Shown here piece after piece: positions 1-11,736 of a DNA stretch of 64,000 nt. The position numbers were made by a program, and so were the translations under genes. Every line of letters begins with the position of its first letter. Within the stretch, counting starts at the first letter, position 1. The stretch spans positions 20,629,501 to 20,693,500 of the forward strand of contig JAZHRO010000054.1 of NCBI GenBank assembly GCA_037157565.1. The letters run 5' to 3'. The stretch is from Thalassia testudinum. Lineage: Eukaryota; Streptophyta; Magnoliopsida; Alismatales; Hydrocharitaceae. A model generated the notes under the pieces. That model searched no databases. It had not been told where the DNA came from and was given only the letters and a program-made list of their open reading frames with translations.

Positions 1-239
1 AGCCAGTGCGAGAGCGAGCAAGCGGCGGCAGCGGCAGCCGCGGCGAGTTGCGGGAGGAGGTGTTGCGCGAGGGAGGAGACGCCCGACCGTGTGGGCTCGA
101 GCTTGCCGGGGCAGCTAGAGCCGACCGGCGGGGGGAGCCGCGGGCGTGGAGCGTCGCTGGAGGGCTGCTGCAGCTCGAGCAGCAGGCAGACGAGGCACGA
201 CGCGGCTGTGCGTCGCGGGCGGAGAGTGAGTCGAGCTCT

Positions 240-263
240 GATTCTGGAAATTTTTCCAGAATC
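240..263 (+). other. Conserved hairpin in Tekay-like LTR leader
   Basis: Positions 240-250 (GATTCTGGAAA) are the exact reverse complement of 253-263. The same hairpin occurs at the same place, next to the CAGACGTCTG cluster, in four other LTRs: 10853-10882, 12249-12273, 38470-38493 and 56320-56342. Stem bases differ between copies but pairing is mostly kept, including G-U pairs and a changed but still paired CGG/CCG segment at 10860-10875. In the better-preserved LTR at 11737 it lies about 310 bases downstream of a TATA-like site (about 11933), so it probably falls in the transcribed leader. Its function is unknown. Confidence 0.6.
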
Positions 264-328
264 AGACGTCTGGGATTCCAACCAGACGACGGTGAAGACG
301 TCTGGAGGACTGTCCAGACGTCTGGCAA

Positions 329-398
329 GTAAGTTATTTTCGTCCTTCGTCCTTTTCTGCGACCCGTTGTACTGAGAACGATGAGTGGGTACGTGCAG
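329..398 (+). other. Candidate short leader intron in the LTR
   Basis: A donor-like AA|GTAAGT at 327-334 and an acceptor-like GTGCAG| ending at 398 enclose 70 bases with a T-rich interior. Equivalent boundaries are kept in other copies: 12339-12442 (GGTACGT to CATGCAG, 104 nt), 38336-38404 on the minus strand (69 nt) and 56154-56254 on the minus strand (101 nt). The interiors differ strongly between the two size classes while the ends agree. This is an inference from splice consensus only; no transcript evidence is available. Confidence 0.3.
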
Positions 399-903
399 GC
401 TCTGAGATTCGCGTCCAACGCGAATCAGACGTCTGGTCGAAGTGCCAGACGACGGAGAGGAGTTCCAGACGTCCGGGTCGACCATCGGACGTCTGGGAAC
501 TAGGCCAGACGCCCCCGCAGGCTTCTGGACGTCTGAGAGACTACGCAGAACAAAGGTACCATCTGACCCACACTTTAAGACGTTTGGAAGAGGTTCCAGA
601 CGTCTGATTTTGGACTGTGTTGTCGTTTTCGACCCGTTTAGGGCCCGTTCGGAGTCCGTTTTCCGCGTTTCGAGTTGCGTTCTTTTCGAATAAGATCCTC
701 TACCCGTTTACACTAACTATATACTGTTCTGAGAAACTCCTTGTGTTTGATCCTTGTGATAGGACCTCGTTCCATTTCAGTCTTGGGGATTGCGGAGGCG
801 CGCGGGATTTCCAACCACACCCCCAGTACTCCCGTTGTAGCTGGTAGAGTGGCTTTAGAAATTATTAACATAATTTGTTACAATTATGGAACAATTAATA
901 GAA

Positions 904-1046
904 CCTAGGGCATTGCATGAATCCTAGGAATGAGAAACCAGATTGAATGATAGATCCTAGGGTATTGCATGAATCTTAGGGCTGGAAAACTAGATTGAAT
1001 GATAGATCCTAGGGTACGGCATGAATTCTAGGACTGGAAAACTAGT
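904..1046 (+). repeat. 52-bp tandem repeats inside Tekay-like LTR
   Basis: Three units start with CCTAGGG at 904, 956 and 1008, each containing GCATGAAT and ending near GAATGATAGAT. The same array is present in the LTRs at 12936-13090 (three units) and, in reverse, at about 37740-37870. It is a family feature and not a local event. Confidence 0.8.
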
Positions 1047-2373
1047 GAAATGAATATAGATATTGTAGTCTTGGAAATTGTGGAAAGGAAATAATAGCTT
1101 CCTGTAAATTGATTTAACAGCTGCCTGTTATGAATAAATGAACATGATTGAGAATATGGGTTGTATGAACGTGAAACTAAAAGGGTGAAACCTGAATGTG
1201 TTGAGTTAAAAGAGCTGGAACCCTACGGGGAGTTAGGAGTAGAACTCCAGGAAAGAGAATGAAATGGAACTGAGAAGGAAAGATGTGGAGGTGTGTTGTC
1301 TCTTGGGTACGTAGTGCCAGCTGCCCCAAGGACCCGGGGTTAGGTCTGGCCACTTTGTACCGACTTGTTGGCCCTCGTGTACACAGTACCGAGGAGAGCT
1401 ACTAGTGTAGAGCGAATACTAGCTACCCCACGGGCCCCGGGGTTCTGCTAGCTCACCTACACCGACTTGTTAGGCCCGCTGGGCAAACCAGGGTAGTCAG
1501 GCGAGGGTGCGCGGACTGTGGAGGAGCAAGGCCCCTGTTTGGTTACTGTGGAGGGGTTGGACCCCTGTTACTGAGAGGGCTCTACCCTATACTGGTTCCG
1601 TGCTGTGCTTTGGGCGCACCTGTTAACAGAAATGACTGACCGCGTGCCAATGCGGGCTAGCTACCCGTGCATTTACCGCGCGTGCCATAGTCACCGTTAC
1701 GTCTGTCAGTGACCTTGGGGTGGTTGACTAAGAGTATGATCACCACGGGGGACTCTCCTGGCCAGGAGAGCACCATGTGTTACTTCTACTCTTCGGAAAA
1801 GACTACAATCAAGATCGTTCCCACGAGGAACATTCGAGATCAAGTGAAGGATCTGAGAAATAGACAAATTGTGAAACAATAGAAAGACGTAAATAAAGGA
1901 AGAAAGAAAATAAAATAGCTACTGTACACTTTACTGCTTCTTTAACTTTAGCTGTCACTCTACTCAGCGTTTCGCTGACGTGTTAGACTCGTTACTTTTC
2001 AGGACCAGGTGTTGAGCAACCAGGGTCAGCGGCTGCAGAGGACGCTGGGCCGAGTAGGGTCCAGTAGACTTACCACTGTTCTTTTATACCCCTTTTGTTC
2101 CACTGTAGTGAGTAGTTCTTGTTACTCTCTGTACTTTTCTTTACTTGCAGTTCATGTTATGTTATAAATGTTGTTCTACTATTGTGGTGGTACATGCTGT
2201 AGTAGTTCTTTTTCTTACTGCTGTATTTTGTTACTGCTAGTTATATTTCATGTTGAATGTGGTTTATTTTACTGCTCTTTTGGTTACTTCCTCGTTGGAC
2301 GACTAGGTCTTGGGATTAGTCGAGTCGATCCAGTTCTCGTGTCTCGTAGGGACTCGGGAATCGGGTCGTTACA

Positions 2374-2717
2374 CAGAGCCTACGGCTGCAGAGGGTGCTG
2401 GGCCCAGTAGAGCCCAATTGTTGTAGCTTTCTGTTGTACTCCGTTTCCTGTTGTAGCGAGTAGTTGTTACACTCCTGTACTCTTTTATTGTGAACTTTAT
2501 ATTCCTGTACCTGTTTAATTTTCTACTGTTATGGTGCTGTGTACTGTAGTAGTTTACTTCTTTACTGCTGTACTTTTGTTACTGTTAGTTGCTTACATGG
2601 TGAATGTGGTTTATTTTACTGCTTTTTGGTTACTTTCTCATTGGACGACTAGGTCTTGGGATCAGTCGAGTCGGTCCGGTCTTATGTCCTGTAAGGATTC
2701 GGGAACCAGGTCGTAAC
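2374..2717 (+). mobile_element. Tekay-like LTR remnant (copy B), right end
   Basis: After LTR A stops at 2373, the sequence continues from GAGCCTACGGCTGCAGAG to a second typical right end, GGGAACCAGGTCGTAAC, at 2717. It matches the corresponding part of the solo LTR at 14340-14691. Copy A was therefore inserted into copy B. The left part of B lies outside the window. The final A of the usual GTAACA end is missing, where sequence resembling another LTR begins. Confidence 0.75.
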
Positions 2718-4345
2718 TGTTGTGGACAAAGGGAACTTTTTATAGATGTGCTTCCCCCTTCAATTAAGCCCAGAGACACGGATTTAGAAGGTGTGTTGTC
2801 AAGGTTTTGAGCTTGAGTTCTTTGAGCTCGCCGACGGTGAAATCAAGGATGATTGGCTCTAGGAAGATGCTCATATGATCGGGACTGATCTCGAGATCAA
2901 TCTCGCTAAGTTTGGCAAGATTTGATTGAGGTTTGCTTTCTTAATTCGCGAATCAAACTCAGCAACTTTGGGTTGGTTGTTTGAGCTTCTTTCCTTATTT
3001 GCTCACGAGGAAGGAGATGGCGGTTGGACTTAACTGTCAGAAAAGTTAAAAGGTAGGGGCTTGTTTGTAATGCAAACACAAAAGATAGGAGTCTAAGTGT
3101 GATGAACATAGTGTTTTGAATTGAAATACAAGCTTGGTCAAAATTAACTTTGATTAGGCTCAAATTTTGGTGTAAACTTAAGTTGAACCCAAGGAATCTA
3201 ATAATGAACTTAGATTTGATCTCTGACCACGTTTAACTAAGTAAATTGCATAGAATCCTAAATCAGAGCAAATTCTCGTTTGAAACTCTGCTCTAAGTCA
3301 AAGTTCTCAGATGGTCAAACCAAGGATACCAAACGTGTTGGAATATTTTTCTATGAATTTTAGGAGGCTTAGATTAGTTTTTTCCCAATCAGAACATTTC
3401 CAATTCAAGTGGGGCTCATAATTAGGGTTTTCTGTACTGTTTTCATTCTCGAAATGTCTATAGCCCTATTTCGTTTAGTGTGGACTCATGTTTTGGTATT
3501 TTATCCTCTCTTGACCTTCAATTAACTCTTAGGTAATCCCGTGATTAATCTACATTCATGATATACTGTTAAAACTGGAGAATTAACCTTATTTTATTGT
3601 CTTCTTCGCAAATTGGATCAGAGTGGAATTGTGGTCTATGAGTAATCATTTAGGAGCATTTATATCTTGATTCCAACTAATTCAAGCTAGTTATAGCAAA
3701 TGATGGCGTTACCATCAATTAGTTAAAGTATTTTTTGACCAAGCTTATTAGTTGCTGGCAAATAAAATTAGGAAACAATTTAGCCATTGAAGAGGGCCTT
3801 AGGCACACCCAAAGTAGTCCAAACACTCCTCTATATAAATGGGAGTGGTTAAAGAATACCGTATAACACACTCTGAAGCTCATTCAAGCTCACATTCAGC
3901 TTGTTCACGCAATTTGGTGTTCATTGGAAGTGAATTGAGCTCTTATTCTTGAAGTTCACCTTCCTTGGAGTTTAGCCACCTCAACTCCCTGCTTTGTCAC
4001 CCTCATACAATCACTAAGGGAGTTCATTTTAGTCTCCTAGATAGCTATTTCATAAGAGTTATTGCATATCCTTTCGGGGGCTATCAATACAAGTTAAAAG
4101 TATGTTTTAATTCAATTTTATTCTATCATTTACTTGTACTCTTGATTGGAAAATTAAGAGGGCCTATAAAAGGGTTTGGTACCTCATAAGTGTTGGTTAG
4201 TTTTCCGAATTTGACTCAGAGAAAAATCCTATATTGGTGATATATGTGTGGATTGTTTGATTATATTTTCTATCTGCATTAATTTCAATTAGCATTATTT
4301 TTATCACCTTTAGCACTAATCACCCCCCCTCTAGTGCTTTTAAAC
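2718..4345 (+). mobile_element. Decayed copia (SIRE-like) LTR remnant
   Basis: The right end contains CACCCCCCCTCTAGTGC (4321-4337), closely resembling the LTR end at 34420-34437 that directly precedes a copia primer site. A TATA-like TATATAAAT lies at 3832-3840, followed by a run of CATTCAAGCTCACATTCAGC-type leader sequence, as in plant copia LTRs. No primer site or gag follows. The left boundary at 2718 (TGTTGTGG) is only a guess because it abuts the end of LTR B. Its short open frames look non-coding. It could also be two older fragments joined. Confidence 0.45.
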
Positions 4346-5317
4346 CAAATCGGTCTTAAGAGGGAAAAATCGATGTTAATTAGTAAAGGAGGTTTAAGTA
4401 GCAAAGTAAACATGGGTTAAACCTCCCAAGTAAAGTAGCCTAAGGACTATTTTACTTAGAGGGTTAAAAAACTAGTGTTAGAAATGTGAAATTAGTATTA
4501 ATCCTCATTTCTGTTTAATTATTTACAAAGTGGTGTTAACACCAGTTTCTGTTTATTTAAAATGGTGTTAAGCTGTGATATTAACTCTTACAGTGTTTAC
4601 TTAAATTGGTGTTAATACCAATTTCTACAAAGTGGAGCTTGGGTATGTGAGAGTTACAAAGTTAACACTTAGCAAAATGGGTGTTAATCTCGCAGAATCG
4701 ATGTTAAGATTATGCGGGTTAGCCCCTCAAATAAACGAAGAGTACACTAACCTTATGGCATAATTTGGATGGAGGGGTAGATTTCGTAGGATAACGTTTT
4801 CGTAGATAGATTATTTTGCATTTCTATTTAGAAGTCATAAGGGTTATCCTTGTGAGTTAACTTTTAGTTGTTTGAAATGCAAAGAGATGACCGGGAGGGT
4901 TATCTTGTGTGTAGAAGTTTGTTGCTTGAGATTTTGTTGATGAAATAAGGTGTACAATGACATTTCTATCCTATAATTGTTTTTTTTGAAAGTTAGTTGA
5001 TTATTCATGGTAGTTAGTTTTGATAAGATAATTATAAGTTATTATTTCTAACAAATATTTTATTCCACATAAGATTTTTGTTTGTGATTAAAATCATATT
5101 AACTAAAATAAATTGTCATCATATATAACTTAATAGATAATGTTTTATTAACTACACACTATTAATTTATTTAAAATTAATTTTAATTTTAAGTATAATT
5201 AAGGTCACAGTAGAGATAACGTTAACAAATGATTTGTTTTTATTTTTACTTGATAAATTATTTATTATTAACAACGTATACCATATTTTATTAAAATAAT
5301 TATAAATATAATTTATA
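4346..5317. other. Unassigned AT-rich intergenic DNA with a GGTGTTAA motif cluster
   Basis: I see no gene here. Between about 4360 and 4710 the words GGTGTTAA, GATGTTAA or their complement TTAACACC recur at least seven times (for example at 4531, 4563, 4611 and 4681). A pair of inverted GGAGGTTTAAG/TTAAACCTCC words lies at 4387-4429. The rest (4720-5317) is AT-rich without recognisable structure. The motif cluster resembles the subterminal repeats of some plant DNA transposons, but no terminal inverted repeat was found. Confidence 0.5.
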
Positions 5318-6690
5318 CTAAAAATTATGCTGCTCTGCGCAACAGGTAGTTGAAGTGCATCGTATCGTCAATATAATATACGTCAACAGGGTATCAAATA
5401 TCAATTTACATGACGAGGGGACAGATGACATCGAGAATATCAATGCAATACCAAGGATTTCACCGATATTGATGTCAACCGCACCAAAGTGAACCGATAA
5501 GATCCCCAAGACTTCACCGATCGCAAGGGAGAAATGAGAACGAGGGTTAGCAGAGACGGAGAGAGCAGAGGTGAATGCCGGCATGCACCGGTGGAGACTT
5601 GTATCAATCTCTGTAACTATTCTCGATGAAACAGAAGGCGAGGATTTGTGTCCCTCTGTTTCTTCCCCGCATCCTCGCTCCTGCAAAAGTCAAGTAGCGG
5701 CTGTACGGGCCTTGATCGACCATCGAAGGCTGATCAGGGCCCTCCCAACTCACCCCGTAGTTTTCTCCCACCCTCTGGAGTACTCCTTCAGCTCCAAGCT
5801 CGACATGGAAGCCATTTTTTGTGGTGGTGGATGCTTCCTCCTTCTAGCGGGGCGAGCAGTGGACGACGAGCTCCTCATCGGTCCTGTCGAGTTTTGTGGT
5901 GGCTCGCAGCGTGTGCGGCGTTGGGTAGAAGTGATGGAGTCTCGACTGCGAGCAGCGAAGGGGCAGGGTAATGTCCTCGGTCGTGGCTACGTGGGCGTGG
6001 AGGGGGCTCGCAGAGTTTGTCGAGCTGCGGATTCATCGCCAAAACTCACACAGCCACCGTCATGCGCCTGGCTGGACATCTACAGCTGCAAATCGATGTT
6101 TGTGAGGCGGTGGGTCGTGGGCAGCGGGGTGATTGACCATGTGTGGTGGTTGGTTGGCACAAGGATGACCCTTTTGGTCCTTAGGGGTTTGGGTTGATGC
6201 TTGGGTCGAACCCTAATTGTCGAGGTTGATTCATAGGTTGGTTCGACCATTTTGTTGTATGTTTTAATTTTTCTTCGTTGTTAGTTTGTTTAGTTTTTCT
6301 TTATTGTTGGTATATTCTTCCCCCTTGGGTGATGAAATGTTCCTCCCTTAGGGGGTTGACGTTACTTTGAGAGGACATGTGAAAATCCGTGCTTCTTACG
6401 ATCGGAATTTGTCGGCCGATGTATCGGTGTCAACTTTGGTTGGTTTTTCCATTTGTGCTGATGTCTAGGAATTTCCTTAGTAGCATAGTCATATCTTGAA
6501 CATGTCACCGTGACTCGTTTTCCAATCACTATTTGAAGTCTATGTTAGTGATGTTTCTTTTCTATTTGTTTTAGACTTAGGTCAAGATTTTGTTCCCTTT
6601 ACAGGATGGAGGCTATTTTTTCTATTCTTTCATCACTTGTATCATTTCAACACTTTTTAATAAAAGGAACTTCCTTTTTACGGTAAAAAA
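5318..6690 (+). mobile_element. Possible LINE-like retroposon remnant with A-rich tail
   Basis: A moderately GC-rich stretch (5318-6200), open for 208 codons at 5571-6197 but with no recognisable domain, is followed by a T-rich 3'-UTR-like stretch. It ends with AATAAAAGG at 6658-6666 and then a run of A at 6685-6692. That order (GC-rich body, T-rich tail, polyadenylation-like signal, oligo-A) is typical of retroposed sequence. I found no reverse transcriptase, no clear target duplication and no defined 5' end. A decayed host-gene fragment is an alternative. Confidence 0.25.
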
Positions 6691-8149
6691 AAGAAGCAAG
6701 GATTAGTGAAAATAATATTAAATAATTCTAGTGCACAAAATGACGTAGGCTATATAGATGCCTTTCTCTTTTTTTTTTCTTTGTTTAAGCATAAAATTTG
6801 AGGAAGTATCCGACACAAAAGATGCATCCGCATGAGAGGAGAGAAAAAAGAAAATCTTAATACCCTAAAAAGGGAAAGTTACTTTTCATTTAAATGAGGT
6901 AAGTCAAAATTCAGAGAACAAAATAATAAAAAATAAAAGGAAGAAAAGAAAGAGAAGCATCTTGAGATGGGGAATCGCATGACTTTTGAAAGGGAGATCG
7001 ACCCTACACTCATAGTTATGGCAAATGAAAATTAACAAAATAGACCACTGACTCGCATCAGAAACTTGGCTATAAAAAATACAAGGTCACACTTGATCTT
7101 CAACAAAATTTAAATGACACTAAAAAAAGAAAAGGAAAGATCTAAACATTCCAATAGCATGAAACAACCCCCGCAACAACAATCAAGCCACCCGCGACGA
7201 CCAAGCCATGGCCACCATCACCGAAAAGCCGCCACCGCCGTCCATCGACGCCACCGACCGTAGCAACTGCAACCTCCGAGGTCGTCGGTGAGCCACAGCA
7301 GCCGTAACTTCCAAAAACATCATCGACGAGACCTTAACGACTGCAGACGCTCTACCCACCACACAAGCAGCCAACATTTAAGACGATCATAGATCACCGC
7401 CTCCACCACTAGGACAAGTTGTCTCAGCCACCGTGACCACCACAACCTCGAACAACTACCACGAATCACCAACGGCCATGCATGTCGAGAAGGGAGACCA
7501 CCCACCGGAGATGAAAGACCTAAGGGAGAGAGGAGCAATCGGAGGTGGGGGAGCTCCGATCACCTTCATAAGATTGTTCGGAGCTCAAGCTCTATTTTCT
7601 GCATCACTCTTTGTCAAAAGGACAAGGGAGGGCAGGCGTACTCCCACGCATCCAAGGGCTGGTCAGTAGAGTCTTGTTGATCCCCATCGCGGGGGTCTGT
7701 GGATATAGATGCCTTTCTTGAGGCACACTTCCTTGAGAACGAATAATATTATCCCTAGGTTCATAAGTTGTTTGGGGTTTCATAAATAGCTAATGCTGCA
7801 TGCAGGGTTTCATGCGAGTATGAACATGGGTAAAAATGACTCCTTCCTACGAGGAATTGATGTACAAGCGATAGAGTTTTAAGGATTAACTTATGAAAAT
7901 TTATGAAAAACTCTCTAAAATCTCTTTATCCTACTAAAATCCAAAGATAACTTATCTTAAGCTAAGTGTCTTTAACATAGGTTAGAATATTCTATCTATC
8001 AAACAGAATTAATTTCCATTTTCATGGCTTCACAAACCATAAGTGAGATACTCCATGAAATTATGTGTGGAAAATGACATCAAATAAAAAAGGACATGGG
8101 TATCGAAATACACGTTGAAACGTATTATACAACACGGGGTTAGAATCAA
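6691..8149. other. Unassigned DNA with a GC-rich island at about 7140-7670
   Basis: No gene is recognised. Positions 7140-7670 are rich in CCACCG/CGACG words. On the minus strand they have the same order as the 5318-6690 stretch: GC-rich body, then T-rich sequence running toward 6960. This suggests a second, inverted retroposon-like fragment, but the resemblance is loose. The open frames at 7183-7669 have skewed composition and no domain. 7740-8149 is plain AT-rich sequence. Confidence 0.35.
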
Positions 8150-8620
8150 TCAGTTAAATATTAAGCAAGCGAAAGCATATCAGTTGGAAATAATTTTCAA
8201 CTAAAATACATCGATTAAAAATCAAAATACAATGATTGTAAATGATTTGCAATCGGTTGAAAATCAAAATATACTAATTAAAAATTAAAATATATCGGTT
8301 AAAAGTAATTTTCAATCAAAATATACCAATCAAAAATAATTTTCTATCAATTAAAAATTAAAATACATCGATTGAAGATAGATTTCAATCAAAATTAATC
8401 GATCGGAAATAATTTTTAATTAATTAAAAATTAAAATAAACTAATTGACAATAGATTTTCAAATCATTACGAATAAAAATATATAAGTGTATTTTATTTT
8501 TTCATTAATAGTAAATAATTTTTTATTTAAAATATAATTTTTTATTTATAAAAAATGAATTTTCATTTATAAATAATTTTCATATATAAAGAATAATTTT
8601 CATCGTTAAAAAATTAAAAT
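8150..8620. repeat. AT-rich degenerate short-period repeat (CGATT/AATCAAAATA)
   Basis: Variants of the phrase ATCGATTGAAAATCAAAATA recur about every 20-30 bases (for example near 8212, 8260, 8296, 8340 and 8371), then grade into A/T-only sequence up to 8620. A shorter array of the same phrase is found at 32800-32880. There is no coding content. It may be an old satellite-like or MITE-like sequence. Confidence 0.55.
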
Positions 8621-10446
8621 ACATTAACAGAAATTTAGATGCCGTAAAAAGGGCTGCAAACATACGTCTGTTTATTTGATTTGACAAAGAAAAATGATGA
8701 ACGCAAGAGCAACGTGCGAGGATGGGAAGAAGCATCGCTTCGCATCTGTCTGCACCACCCCGCGAGGCTGTGGTCCCTACTGAGTTGCGTGTCATCCATT
8801 CATCTTCCCACCCTCCGTTGTCCCCGTCTTTCGAAGGGAATTACTAAATAATCTGTGCGGTGACTGCAAGGGAAAAAAATATTTTAGATGAAAGAACTTG
8901 CAGAAAGATTTTTTTTCACCTGTAAGGAGCTACATAAATTTTCACAATAAATATGACGTGGGATAAAATTAGTTTTCGTGAAATAAAATATAATTAATTC
9001 TTAGATATGGATCTATCCGTATCCAGGTGGATTCATACAAATTTGAATCATTTGAGGCTTCAATTTTACCAAAGTTAAAGAAGTGGTGGAAACAACATTG
9101 ATAGTTCACGTCAACAGTAATCATAACATTATTGATGTTATTAATAGTATGACAATAGACGTGTCCTGACAACGGACATGTCTTAATAACAGACATGTCA
9201 AAGAGTTCGATAAGATCGTTGAAGAAAATTTTACATTACTAAGATTACTTCCTTGTATTATAAATAGAGGAAGAAGACAATTCAAGACTCTTCATGCAAG
9301 AACATGCAATCCAGGAGCACGTAATCCGAAAGAGAGAAATTCCGAGAGATCGTAATACCGCTACTTCTAGTGGATTTACAGGAATCTTGCCCTCTCCCTC
9401 AGACATACACCTATTACAGTTGAACTAGATTACCAATCTCCTTATTTTCCTTGTAATATATTAGCTATAATTACTTATTTGTGACTACATTATGTTTTCT
9501 ATATTAATAAATTTTTTAATTACCATCGTTGACCTTAACTGCAGCCCCCAAAGTCATCAAAATCCTACACAACAGATATTTTCCTTAACAATCTCCAGCG
9601 ACTCTGCTGTTAATTGGTATGCAATCCTCCCGAACAAATTAAGAAACACAGCTTTTATCATCAACGATGCCTCCTATCCAGAAAATAAGTAAATCTCGTT
9701 GCTAGAAATTAAAAATACACGTTTTCCTCACCATCACTTTTCATCGTAAAACGTAATTCTTCTATGGAGGGATAACGAGACCGTCGGTTAGAAGCGAGTA
9801 CAACAAAGCATCAATATATAGCGTGGCGAGTGTAGCAGTGATCGAAGATCACGACATTAACTCATGTGCAGTAGATGTCCCAAGGGCATCTGCGCAACTT
9901 TGCATGGCATATAGAAACTTATGCAAAAGAAAAAAAGGATCCATGAATACGAAAGTTCCCTGCCGAAAGAAACCGGTCCAGAGACATCTCCCTCGGCACA
10001 AACTTCTTGCGGTTAGTCTCATTCATTTCCATCCAATGTCCGGGACTGTAGCATATGGAAGCAGTATTACTATTTGGTACGTAAAAAACCCAGTGAACAG
10101 AGAAGAAATAAAAACGTGGCCCCCACCCTGTGGATGCATGCAATCATATGAAGATTGGACCCTGTGATTAATTATGTCACAACTACCAACCATATATATT
10201 AAGGCGACGAAGGAATTTACACGGAAACCCTCCTTACGCTGAACAGTTTGGACATAAACCTTGGTTAGATCGAGTAAAAGTCAGAAATCATATGACACAG
10301 GTATAAAAGGGTAAAATTTGACATATTTTGTAATGTAATCATGTACAAATCAATTTACACCAATGCATCACACTTATGTATTGAATAATATATTATGAAA
10401 TAACCATTCCCAAAGATCGTTCGTAAATTTTCCGAAATAGTAAGAG
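8621..10446. other. Unassigned low-copy DNA
   Basis: No supported gene. The open frames at 8580-8795, 9492-9692 and 9823-10167 are short, lack domains and do not extend. 10440-10446 immediately precedes the TG start of the large split LTR. Apart from the promoter-like stretch annotated at 9155-9480, nothing in it could be assigned. Confidence 0.5.
9155..9480 (+). promoter_or_regulatory. Promoter-like segment: repeated (A)CATGTC box and TATA box
   Basis: Three spaced boxes, AGACGTGTC (9158), GGACATGTC (9174) and AGACATGTC (9191), lie upstream of TATAAATAG at 9259-9267. A CA-rich leader-like sequence and a T-rich stretch with TTGTAATATATT (about 9452) follow. The order of boxes, TATA, leader and polyadenylation-like T-rich tail fits the U3-R part of a small unidentified LTR or TRIM. 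A degenerate host promoter is also possible. No primer site was found downstream. Confidence 0.3.
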
Positions 10447-11736
10447 TGTTATTGCAACTTTAACCCCCTTAGATTTTAAATTTTGGGAATAGGAGGCTTC
10501 CACGAGCCAACTTTACAAAAATCCCCTTGCTCATACACCTAAACCCCATGCCCATACCCCATACACCTCCACCATACCAACCCCCCATACCCTATACACC
10601 TCCACCATACTCACCATGCCCATGACAGCTCCCATACTCCTCCACCTTACTTCACACCATCCTCTCCCCATGCCTACCACACCCATAAGAACCCCCTACT
10701 CCTCCATTTACTTGCCGCCACCACAGCCCAGAGGAGAAGGAGAGGGAGAGCGGCGAGCAGCAGGGCTCGAGAGGAGGAGGCCGGAGGGCAGGATGCTGTG
10801 AGAAGAGACGAGGAGATGCTGCAGTTTCTACGGCAAGGAGGAGCTCGCAAACGGTTCTGCGGAATCATTTTTCCGTAGAATCAGACGTCTGGAGAGACCA
10901 CCAGACGTCTGATCGAACGTTCAAAGGTAATTCCAGATGTCTGATAGCACATAATTTTCGATTATTTTTCCTGTTGAGTTTTCACCGTGCGTACATATGT
11001 CAGAGGTTGGGGAAGCGTACCGGTGCGAGGACCAATGCGGTTTCATGCATCCGGAAGTGTCGTCAGACATCTGAAGGCACCCTTAGACGTCTGCGTGGAG
11101 TTCCATACGTTCGAAAGAGGCGCCCCGAGCAAGGTGAGTCTCTAGGTTCGTTTAAGACATCTGGGACTCTTCCCAAACGTCTTATTTTGATCAGGATTGT
11201 ATTTTTGGGCTCTTTCAAGGCCCAAACAGAGTCTATTTTCCGCAAATGAGATATCATTGGTTTCCGTTCAAGTTTCCCTATGTAATGGTATAATGTCTAT
11301 ACAGTTTTGAGCTCATTTTTGACATATGGGTCAATGTGATAGGTTATTTGTTCGTGGTGTGCACGAGACTTGCGGAAGTTGCAAGCTCCGTCAACTATGC
11401 CCCCACATCTCCCGGTTATCCTCGTAGAGTGGTTCTCTCATTAATCCCGAATTTAATAATTAAATTACATGCTTCAGAATTGGTCGAACCCTAGGTTGTG
11501 AAATAAACTCTAGGGCTGAAAGAGATAAACGAATGTTACTTTAGAAATATTCGATTGAACCCTAGGAAGTAGAATGAACCCAAGGTCTGAAAGAAATGAA
11601 TGCACAATTAATGAATGATTAAATTACTGTTTCTTGAAAGTAGTAAATCATGAGCTGCCTGTAAAGAACCATGACATGAACAGAAACACATGCTATGTAT
11701 TGAATAATTGATGGACGTGATTGTGAAATCATTAAG

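Larger units (their letters stand above)
1..2373 (+). mobile_element. Tekay-like Ty3/gypsy LTR (copy A), cut by the window start
   Basis: The right end reads GGGTCGTTACA at 2363-2373, and the whole segment aligns by eye with the reverse complement of the complete solo LTR at 36361-39003. By comparison about 270 bases of the left end lie outside the window. It contains the CAGACGTCTG-rich part (about 260-610), a 52-bp tandem repeat (904-1046) and a conserved GC-rich block (1290-1790). The five bases after it, CAGAG at 2374-2378, are probably one TSD copy; the other lies outside the window. It is inserted in a second LTR of the same family (copy B). Whether it is a solo LTR or belongs to a full element cannot be seen. 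The Tekay assignment is inferred from the related LTR attached to gag/pol at 34.9-56.8 kb. Confidence 0.8.

Noticed and set aside
904..1046. CRISPR-like spaced repeats (CCTAGGG units; also CAGACGTCTG boxes)
   Set aside because: Units are contiguous tandem repeats or irregularly spaced boxes inside LTRs. There are no unique equal-length spacers or cas genes, and this is eukaryotic DNA.
5571..6197. 208-codon open frame as a host gene
   Set aside because: It has no recognisable domain, low-complexity Arg/Gly/Val composition and other frames open beside it. Kept only as part of a possible retroposon.
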